Positions 1 to 5,179 of a stretch of 6,822 nucleotides of DNA are shown here, piece by piece. The translations under genes and the position numbers were made by a program. Position 1 is the stretch's first letter; each line of letters opens with the position of its first letter. The stretch is from NCBI GenBank assembly GCA_030612165.1, contig JAUWOK010000055.1, positions 1 to 6,822 of the forward strand. The letters run 5' to 3'. This stretch comes from Dehalococcoidia bacterium. GTDB taxonomy: Bacteria > Chloroflexota > Dehalococcoidia > GIF9 > AB-539-J10. The notes beneath the pieces were generated by a model. That model did not search any database. It was not told where the DNA came from and saw only the letters and a program-made list of their open reading frames with translations.

Positions 1-702
1 GAGGTTCCGCTTGTTTTCTGTTCAGCCAAGACGAGGGCAGAGCAGATAGAATATCGCCGCAAACTGGAGATCCATGACCCTTTTATAGTGGAAAACGGCG
101 GGGCCATTTTCATACCGAAAGGCTATTTCCCTTTTTCCTTCAATTTTCATAAAGTAGTCGAGGAATATCTGGTAATAGAGATGGGAATTTCCTATACAAG
201 AATAAAGAAGACTCTACAGAAAATCAGGAAAGAAACAGGCCTTGCCCTTAAAGGTTTTGCAGATATGAATGTCAAAGAGATATCCAGGGACAGCGGCTTG
301 AGTCTGCAATTTGCCAAACGAGCAAAGCAAAGGGAATATACCGAAACTCTCAAGCTGGAAGGCAGCGAGCGGGAGCAAAAACTGGTGCTGGATAAAATCA
401 GAGAGGCAGGCCTTAATTGTACGCACGGCGGCAGATATTACGAAGCGATGGGAAACAATGATAAAGGAGAAGCTGTAACTATTCTAGCTCGTCTGTTCAG
501 GCAAAGCTTTGGTGAGGTGATAACTGTGGGTATCGGCGATAGCCTCAATGATCTTCCCATGCTGACAGTAGTGGATATTCCTGTTCTGGTGCAAAAACCC
601 GGCAGCTACTGGGAGGAGTTTCCTCTGCGTACTGTTTACAGAGTGGCGGGAATTGGTCCTCCTGGGTGGAGCAGGGCGATTAAAGAAGTGGTCATACCTT
701 AA
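1..702 (+). CDS. mpgP: Mannosyl-3-phosphoglycerate phosphatase (HAD family), 5'-truncated by window edge
   Basis: This frame is open from base 1 to the TAA at 700-702, giving 233 visible codons. The family is usually about 260-270 residues, so roughly the first 30-40 are missing, including the DxD nucleophile motif. Visible HAD landmarks (numbered from base 1) are the Ser of FCSAKTRAEQIEYRR (residue 8), the stretch IVENGGAIFIPKGYFPF, a motif III Lys in GNNDKGEAV (residue 155), and motif IV GIGDSLNDLPML with D180 and D184, the Mg2+ ligands. The SKTRAE and ENGGAIFIP blocks are typical of the IIB-type sugar phosphatases called MpgP. Known members hydrolyse 2-O-mannosyl-3-phosphoglycerate to mannosylglycerate and phosphate in the cytoplasm; the E. 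coli homologue YedP belongs to the same family. A synthase (MpgS) would be expected nearby, probably to the left, but is not visible. A related glucosyl-3-phosphoglycerate phosphatase activity cannot be excluded. A GTG at 88 lies inside the conserved region and is not the real start. Confidence 0.85.
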   Translation, partial: EVPLVFCSAKTRAEQIEYRRKLEIHDPFIVENGGAIFIPKGYFPFSFNFHKVVEEYLVIEMGISYTRIKKTLQKIRKETGLALKGFADMNVKEISRDSGLSLQFAKRAKQREYTETLKLEGSEREQKLVLDKIREAGLNCTHGGRYYEAMGNNDKGEAVTILARLFRQSFGEVITVGIGDSLNDLPMLTVVDIPVLVQKPGSYWEEFPLRTVYRVAGIGPPGWSRAIKEVVIP

Positions 703-707
703 AGGAA

Positions 708-724
708 TAGAACAAGAAGTTCTA
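708..724. terminator. Small inverted repeat between convergent genes, possible weak bidirectional terminator
   Basis: TAGAAC (708-713) and GTTCTA (719-724) form a perfect 6-bp hairpin with a 5-nt loop. It lies in the 25-bp gap between the phosphatase stop and the transporter stop on the other strand. No real U-tract follows on the + strand. On the - strand the sequence after the stem is only moderately T-rich. The position fits a shared terminator, but the stem is short and AT-rich, so the call is weak. Confidence 0.3.
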
Positions 725-727
725 CTG

Positions 728-1903
728 TTACTGATTGAAATCGCCCGGTTGTTTTTGCCTGGTGAAAAAAAGGAACATTCCTGTCCCAAGCAAAGCAAAA
801 CCGGCCGCAATAAAGAAAACCCAGTTTATCCCTATATGGTCCATAATTACTCCACTTGCTATGGGACCGACGGCCATTCCCAGGCTCATTCCCAATGTGA
901 ATACTCCTATAACAGAGCCCATGCCATACTTTCTTCCTTCTCCTACTGTTAACCCTGAAGCTGCAGGTATAGAAATAGCCTTTCCCATTCCACTGATCGC
1001 ACACAAAATCAGCAGCTGGTAGAAATACTGCAGGAAGGGAGTCAGGCATAAAATCACGATCTCTACAAGACTGCCGATTGCCACTAGTTTTCTTCTATCA
1101 AATATATCAGCAAGCCGGCCAGAGAATATTTGCAGGAAAGACATTATCAGCGCATTGAAACATAATGCCGTCCCTATTTGGGTAGGACTTAATCCGAGAT
1201 ACAGACCAGCAAAAAGAGGCAGGAAACAGGAAAACGACCCCCTGACGAAAGCATTCGCCAGGCGAAAGCTGAAAATCCCCTTCATCATGCTGCTCTTCCG
1301 CAGCATCTGTCTGAACGAAGTGTGCGCGAATGTATTTTTGCTTTTGACGTGCCGGGTTTTCGGGAGCCATACTAAAGCCACGATAAAAGCAAAGAGGTTG
1401 AGTGCTCCCATGCTGTAAAAAGCAGTTGTCATACTATAACTATCGGTCAATACCCCCCCCAGAAGAGGACCGACGCCAAATCCTGCAAAGAGAGCAGCAT
1501 TGAAATAGCCCATCCATTTTCCTTCTTCTCCTTGTGGCGCGAGGTCACCTACATAAGTCTGGGCGATAGGAATTACCATGCCGGCAGCTAAACCATGCAC
1601 CAGCCGTACTGTAACCAAGGCTGTAACAGTTTCCGCCCATACATAGCCCAGAGACATAACAGCATAAAAGAGAAGCCCTGCACAGAGGAAAGCCTTTCTT
1701 TCTCCCTTCTGGTCGGAAAGCTTGCCAATCAAAGGCATAACCAGAGCACGAGAAATGGAAAAGCCGGAAAAAATAACCCCTATCCAGATACCGGTAGCTC
1801 CCAGAGTATCGGCGTAAATAGGCAAAAGGGGAGCAATGATTCCCACGCCAAGCATGGAAGAAAAAGTAGATATTGCCAGAATAGGGAAAACCTTATTTAT
1901 CAT
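728..1903 (-). CDS. MFS transporter, drug:H+ antiporter (DHA1)-like efflux protein
   Basis: This is a 391-residue integral membrane protein, a normal length for a 12-helix major facilitator. TM1 is ILAISTFSSMLGVGIIAPLL. Motif A, in the loop between TM2 and TM3, is GKLSDQKGERK (residues 60-70). Motif B is RLVHG in TM4 (R100-G104). Motif C, the antiporter signature, is AGFGVGPLLGG (140-150). A second motif A-like loop, GRLADIFDRRK (262-272), marks the second half of the pseudo-duplication, and the last helix ends near residue 380. Motif C with this length points to proton-coupled export of a small molecule; the substrate cannot be read from sequence. ATG at 1901-1903 places TM1 at the very N-terminus as in relatives. 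It is driven by a near-consensus promoter only about 20 bp upstream (-10 at 1922-1927) and has no clear Shine-Dalgarno sequence. It converges with the phosphatase gene and diverges from the structured RNA. Confidence 0.88.
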   Translation of the reverse strand: MINKVFPILAISTFSSMLGVGIIAPLLPIYADTLGATGIWIGVIFSGFSISRALVMPLIGKLSDQKGERKAFLCAGLLFYAVMSLGYVWAETVTALVTVRLVHGLAAGMVIPIAQTYVGDLAPQGEEGKWMGYFNAALFAGFGVGPLLGGVLTDSYSMTTAFYSMGALNLFAFIVALVWLPKTRHVKSKNTFAHTSFRQMLRKSSMMKGIFSFRLANAFVRGSFSCFLPLFAGLYLGLSPTQIGTALCFNALIMSFLQIFSGRLADIFDRRKLVAIGSLVEIVILCLTPFLQYFYQLLILCAISGMGKAISIPAASGLTVGEGRKYGMGSVIGVFTLGMSLGMAVGPIASGVIMDHIGINWVFFIAAGFALLGTGMFLFFTRQKQPGDFNQ

Positions 1904-1921
1904 CAGATATCAAAGAAAACC

Positions 1922-1950
1922 ATTATAGTTTTTTATCGTTATCTTGGCAA
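1922..1950 (-). promoter_or_regulatory. Sigma-A-type promoter of the MFS gene
   Basis: Read on the - strand: -35 TTGCCA (complement of 1945-1950, 5/6 match), a 17-bp spacer, and a perfect -10 TATAAT (complement of 1922-1927). The predicted transcript start is near 1915, leaving a leader of only about 12 nt before the ATG at 1903. The -35 hexamers of this promoter and of the rightward one at 1961 are 10 bp apart. Confidence 0.8.
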
Positions 1951-1960
1951 TTTGGATATA

Positions 1961-1989
1961 TTGACGAAACGAGCGAAATTTGCTAGTAT
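1961..1989 (+). promoter_or_regulatory. Strong promoter of the structured RNA
   Basis: -35 TTGACG (1961-1966, 5/6), a 17-bp spacer, and -10 TAGTAT (1984-1989, 4/6) with an extended -10 TG at 1981-1982. It predicts a start near 1996. No reading frame with a plausible protein follows; the transcript would be the structured RNA ending at the hairpin at 2273-2304. Confidence 0.75.
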
Positions 1990-1995
1990 GGTTTG

Positions 1996-2306
1996 TCGGG
2001 CGCAGGAGGGTTAATCGCGACTCGATGAGGAGGGAAAGGCGTGGCAATGAAGTTAGCGTTACTGTGCAGATGGAACTTTCCCAGTAGAGGCTCTCTGTCA
2101 GCGTAGCTGGATGAGGGGCTCCTTGAAGTAAGGATGGAGGCGCTGGTAGAGAGCAAGGGAAAATCCTCGAGCTCTTCACTAGTAAATTAAGGCTCTCGAA
2201 AAGAGCAATGGGAAATCAGCCCAAAGTTGATGCGGAAGAGTAGAGGAGAAAAAACTAAATAGAGGAATCTAGAAGAAGGGCTTTCGGAAACGGAAGCCCT
2301 TCTTTC
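1996..2306 (+). ncRNA. Structured non-coding RNA of about 310 nt, class not firmly identified
   Basis: The segment is framed by its own promoter (1961-1989) and an intrinsic terminator, holds no credible protein gene, and folds by hand into several strong helices. P1: 2032-2038 with 2076-2082 (GGGAAAG/CUUUCCC), enclosing 2039-2049 with 2057-2067 (11 positions, one mismatch, 7-nt loop). P2: 2090-2103 with 2141-2154, 14 continuous pairs counting G-U wobbles, capped by UCCUU/AAGGA (2120-2124/2130-2134) with loop GAAGU. P3: GCUCU/AGAGC (2192-2196/2202-2206). P4: 2215-2219 with 2227-2231. P5: UAGA/UCUA (2260-2263/2268-2271) with a GGAA loop. Then comes the terminator. I looked for and did not find the hallmarks of tmRNA, RNase P RNA, SRP RNA, T-box, cobalamin or cyclic-di-GMP RNAs. 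Length, Firmicutes context and a multi-hairpin fold would be compatible with the raiA-motif RNA class, but that is recall of a general description and not a match I could test. Confidence 0.72.
2273..2306 (+). terminator. Intrinsic terminator of the structured RNA
   Basis: A GC-rich 12-bp stem (2275-2286 with 2291-2302, one G-U pair) closes a GAAA tetraloop at 2287-2290 and can be extended by two A-U pairs at its base. UUUCAUUU follows. The stem is very stable; the U-tract is short and interrupted, which is the only weakness. The segment AGCCC at 2218-2222 could pair with 2278-2282 as a short competing helix, but that is too weak to call an antiterminator. Confidence 0.82.
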
Positions 2307-2350
2307 ATTTAAGAAAGTTGCTGGTATTGTTATAGCGACCGTAAATTTAC

Positions 2351-2379
2351 TTGACGAATAGTAGCGGACGCAATAAACT
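2351..2379 (+). promoter_or_regulatory. Promoter of tRNA-Asn, possibly also of the GH38 operon
   Basis: -35 TTGACG (2351-2356, 5/6), a 17-bp spacer and -10 TAAACT (2374-2379, 4/6). The predicted start is near 2386, about 25 nt before the mature tRNA 5' end. The -35 hexamer and spacer length are identical to those of the structured-RNA promoter. Confidence 0.6.
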
Positions 2380-2410
2380 TATGTTCGCAAATCCTATCAG
2401 GCATAGGCGT

Positions 2411-2485
2411 TCCCCGGTAGCTCAACGGTAGAGTAGGCGGCTGTTAACCGCTTGGTTGCAGGTTCGAATCCTGCCCGGGGAGCCA
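2411..2485 (+). tRNA. tRNA-Asn(GUU)
   Basis: A complete cloverleaf is visible. The acceptor stem is UCCCCGG (2411-2417) with CCGGGGA (2475-2481). The D arm is GCUC/GAGU. The anticodon stem GCGG/CCGC encloses the loop CUGUUAA, giving anticodon GUU (Asn). The T arm is GCAGG/CCUGC around UUCGAAU. Discriminator G2482 is followed by an encoded CCA (2483-2485). It stands alone rather than in a tRNA cluster, with a promoter upstream and the mannosidase gene 75 bp downstream. Confidence 0.97.
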
Positions 2486-2523
2486 GCATTCTATCAAATA
2501 CAGGGCACGCTGCTCGTTTTCTT

Positions 2524-2541
2524 GCTTGTCCTGCAACAAGC
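2524..2541 (+). other. Short hairpin between tRNA-Asn and the GH38 gene
   Basis: GCTTGT (2524-2529) and ACAAGC (2536-2541) form a perfect 6-bp stem around CCTGCA. No U-run follows, so it is unlikely to be an efficient terminator. It could serve in processing of a tRNA-mRNA transcript, or be chance. The rest of 2486-2560 shows no promoter and no good Shine-Dalgarno sequence for the downstream ATG. Confidence 0.3.
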
Positions 2542-2560
2542 CATGTAAGATTGAGCCATC

Positions 2561-5107
2561 ATGAAAAAGCAACCTAGCAAATCCGGGATTCGAACTGTCT
2601 ATTTCACCCCCCACACTCATTACGATGTGGCATGGGCTTTCACCAAAGAAGAATACCTCTGGATAAACGAGGGCATCCTGGAAGACGCCCTGAAGCTGAT
2701 GGAGACCTCCGACTTTAAGTTTTCCATTGAGCAAACTTTCTTGCTGGAATCATTAGAAAAAAGCAATCCTGTTCTATGGCAAAAGCTCAGGGAAATGATA
2801 AAGAAAGGCAAGCTGGAGATAATAGATGGCCAGTATCTCATGCCCGATACCATGCTTCCTGTCGGCGAGGTGCTGGTGCGGGAAATTTTGTTCGGCAAAA
2901 GATATTGTCAGGAGAAGTTCGGCATAGATGTTCCCGTGGCCTGGGCGGCGGACAGCTTTGGCATGAATGCCCAGATGCCCCAGATATACAGAAAGGCAGG
3001 CTATAACTGGCTTGCCCTGCGCAGAGGAATCAGCATGGAGATAACCCAAAGCGAATTTTGGTGGAAAGGGCTGGATGGGACAACCATTTTAACTCACTGG
3101 ATGCCAATGGGATATCGAGCAGGACTAATGCTGGACGAGTTGGAGCAAGCCCTTGTCACACTGAGCAAATACGCCGCTACTGAACACATCCTTATGCCCT
3201 GCGGCAGCGGCTCAATTCCGCCCCAGCCGGAAATTCCCCAAGTCGTGCACAATTGGAACAAGACACATCCGGATACCATGCTGAAGCTGTCCACACCCAA
3301 AGAGTTTTTCCTGGTTCTGGAACAAACTAAGAAAAAACTCGGTATAGTAGAAGGGGAGCTATACGACGATAAATTCATGGATATTTTTCCACAGGTATGT
3401 ACAAGCCGCATATGGATAATTCAGGGAATGCGGAAATATGAAGCTCTTATTATGACGGCTGAGAAATTTGCTACCATCGCCTGGCTGCTCGGCACTGAAT
3501 ACCCTTCTGAAAAGCTTCACCAGGCATGGAAAAATGTTCTCTATATTGCTTTTCACGACATCGTTTCTGGTTGTGGCATTGACGAAATTTATGAAGATGT
3601 GCGAGAAATATTTGATTCTCTTTCAAAAGATCTCCATGACATCCTCGACTGTTCTTTGACCCACATCACCAGCAAGATTGCTACACAGGGCAGGGCAACC
3701 GTCATCTTTAATCCTCTGGCACGAAGAGTAGAGAACTGGGTGGAAACCGAGCATCCCTTAAGCAAAGCCTGTTCCCGTGAGGACACGGCGGAAAGCAAGG
3801 TTGTTACGGTTCCAAGGCCTGTGGAAAGCGTGGAGGAAACATCAGTCCTGAGAACCGAATTTGTCGCGGATATTCCTCCTCTGGGTTACAGGGTATTTCA
3901 TCATCCTGCTTTTGAGAAGAAGTTTGACCACAGAAACCGCAAAATAGAAATCAGAGGGGAAAAGGTGGAAACACCCTTTTTTGAGGTAACCATAGACAGA
4001 AACACCGGGATAATCGATATTCTGGATAAAGACAGTGGCCTTTCGGTCAAGGGTAATGAGCTTTTTATTGATGACGAAATTGGGGATCTTTATTATCATC
4101 GCTCCAGGTTTGTCGACTTGATAAAGAGTGAAGGGGGAGAAGGACTCAAGTATGGAAGCTTTAAGTCCAGAGCTTTCAGGATGGAAGAAGGAGAACTAAA
4201 AACAAGAATAATCTTTGAGAATGAGTATTACTGTCTCACCTGGCCATACAGGCTCAAAGATAAATTCCCTCCGAAGATTTATAAAAGCAAGACACTGGAT
4301 ATTTGCAAGGAAATTATTGTTTTCCGGGATATTCCGCGAATCGAATTTGTTACCAGGATCGACAACAAATACCCCAACGTCAGGCTCAGCATTAAATTCG
4401 ACACAGAAATAGACAGAAAAACCTTTACCAGAGAAACCCAGTTCGGAGTTATCACTGAACCAACAGAGCGTTTCATCAATGAGGAGAAAGGTTTTGAGCC
4501 TTCAGGCATGCCCAATTTCATGAGCTGGTTTGACTTGAGCAACGGAATACACGGAGTAACCTTTATGAATAAAGGGCTGCCGGCGGTATGGATACAGGGA
4601 GGCTCTGTTTATATCAGGCTTTTAAGGAGCGTCAATGGCCTTTCCGCGGACGGCAAGGCAGGGCCGCTGGTTCCCACACCAGATGCCCTGGAGTTAAAAT
4701 CATTTATTTTTGAATACGCTTTACAGTTTCATAAAGGTGATTGGAAACAATCGCAGGTTTATCAACGAGCACAGGAATATTGCCATCCCCTGCTTCCCGT
4801 CCAGGCAAACTCCGAAGGAACGTTGCCGTCAGACTTTTCATTTCTGGAACTATCCCCGGGAAACCTTCTCCTGTCTGCTTTAAAGAAGGCAGAGGACGAG
4901 AACGAAATAATTTTAAGGTTATTTGAGACAGAAGGCATAGCTACCCAGGGGGAGGTAAAATTGTTCAGGAAAATTGAACGTGCTGTGATCGTTGATCTGC
5001 TGGAAAAAGAACAGGAAGAATTGCCAGTTTGCGTCAATTGCGTGGAGATAGAAGTAAAGCCTTTTGAGATAGTCAGTTTGAAACTTAAATTATCCTCCCC
5101 AGTCTGA
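2561..5107 (+). CDS. GH38 family alpha-mannosidase-like glycoside hydrolase
   Basis: This is a complete 848-residue enzyme, close to E. coli MngB (about 877) and shorter than many bacterial GH38 enzymes of about 1000. The N-terminal catalytic domain begins at once: TPHTHYDVAW carries the HxHxD metal motif (H18, H20, D22). AWAADSFGMNAQMPQI holds the predicted nucleophile D131. CTSR (280-283) followed by MRKYEALIMTAEK marks the helical middle domain, and AFHDIVSG supplies the last zinc-ligand His (H332). From about residue 469 (VETPFFEVTIDRNTGIIDIL) the beta-rich C-terminal domain starts. By family knowledge this is a retaining, zinc-dependent alpha-mannosidase. No signal peptide is seen, so it is probably cytoplasmic. 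The substrate could be free mannosides, N-glycan fragments or (phospho)mannosylglycerate; the nearby phosphatase favours the last only by context. ATG 2561 is the only usable start, since an in-frame TGA lies at 2552-2554 and the metal motif begins at codon 18. Its Shine-Dalgarno sequence is poor. The next gene follows closely in the same frame. Confidence 0.92.
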   Translation: MKKQPSKSGIRTVYFTPHTHYDVAWAFTKEEYLWINEGILEDALKLMETSDFKFSIEQTFLLESLEKSNPVLWQKLREMIKKGKLEIIDGQYLMPDTMLPVGEVLVREILFGKRYCQEKFGIDVPVAWAADSFGMNAQMPQIYRKAGYNWLALRRGISMEITQSEFWWKGLDGTTILTHWMPMGYRAGLMLDELEQALVTLSKYAATEHILMPCGSGSIPPQPEIPQVVHNWNKTHPDTMLKLSTPKEFFLVLEQTKKKLGIVEGELYDDKFMDIFPQVCTSRIWIIQGMRKYEALIMTAEKFATIAWLLGTEYPSEKLHQAWKNVLYIAFHDIVSGCGIDEIYEDVREIFDSLSKDLHDILDCSLTHITSKIATQGRATVIFNPLARRVENWVETEHPLSKACSREDTAESKVVTVPRPVESVEETSVLRTEFVADIPPLGYRVFHHPAFEKKFDHRNRKIEIRGEKVETPFFEVTIDRNTGIIDILDKDSGLSVKGNELFIDDEIGDLYYHRSRFVDLIKSEGGEGLKYGSFKSRAFRMEEGELKTRIIFENEYYCLTWPYRLKDKFPPKIYKSKTLDICKEIIVFRDIPRIEFVTRIDNKYPNVRLSIKFDTEIDRKTFTRETQFGVITEPTERFINEEKGFEPSGMPNFMSWFDLSNGIHGVTFMNKGLPAVWIQGGSVYIRLLRSVNGLSADGKAGPLVPTPDALELKSFIFEYALQFHKGDWKQSQVYQRAQEYCHPLLPVQANSEGTLPSDFSFLELSPGNLLLSALKKAEDENEIILRLFETEGIATQGEVKLFRKIERAVIVDLLEKEQEELPVCVNCVEIEVKPFEIVSLKLKLSSPV

Positions 5108-5112
5108 CAGGC

Positions 5113-5118
5113 AAAGGA
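5113..5118 (+). promoter_or_regulatory. Shine-Dalgarno sequence placed for a CTG start at 5126
   Basis: AAAGGA at 5113-5118 lies 7 nt before an in-frame CTG (5126-5128) and just after the GH38 stop (5105-5107). No ATG, GTG or TTG occurs in that frame until ATG 5180, which itself has no recognisable ribosome binding site. The site therefore suggests initiation at CTG, adding 18 residues to the downstream protein. Confidence 0.45.
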
Positions 5119-5179
5119 AATAATCCTGAATACTTTACGGGACATAAAACAGAAATCATCGGCGATAACACTTTCCGAC

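Noticed and set aside
484..1049. Several overlapping reading frames of about 95-115 codons on both strands across the phosphatase/transporter junction.
   Set aside because: They are antisense or out-of-frame shadows of the phosphatase and MFS genes, rich in residues typical of such shadows and without their own ribosome sites.
2025..2087. A 20-codon frame from a non-ATG position in the same region (2026 onward), preceded by AGGAGG at 2004-2009.
   Set aside because: Spacing to any start is too long, the codons overlap the helices of the RNA, and the predicted peptide is very basic with no recognisable feature.
2041..2106. A 21-codon frame starting at GTG 2041 (or ATG 2047), 6 nt after AGGAGGG, which could encode a small hydrophobic peptide.
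   Set aside because: The start region and the purine-rich site lie within the strong P1 helix of the structured RNA, and the peptide shows no clear pattern. It is more likely a by-product of purine-rich RNA motifs; conservation of the frame in homologues would be needed to revive it.
1996..2310. The RNA as a T-box or other terminator-type riboswitch controlling the downstream genes.
   Set aside because: No T-box sequence or other familiar aptamer core was seen, no strong antiterminator competes with the terminator, and the next gene is a tRNA with its own promoter. A regulatory role in trans is more plausible.
2411..2485. The tRNA-Asn gene as an integration (attachment) site for a mobile element.
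   Set aside because: No integrase gene, no direct repeat of the tRNA 3' end, and no transposon-like ends were seen in the window.
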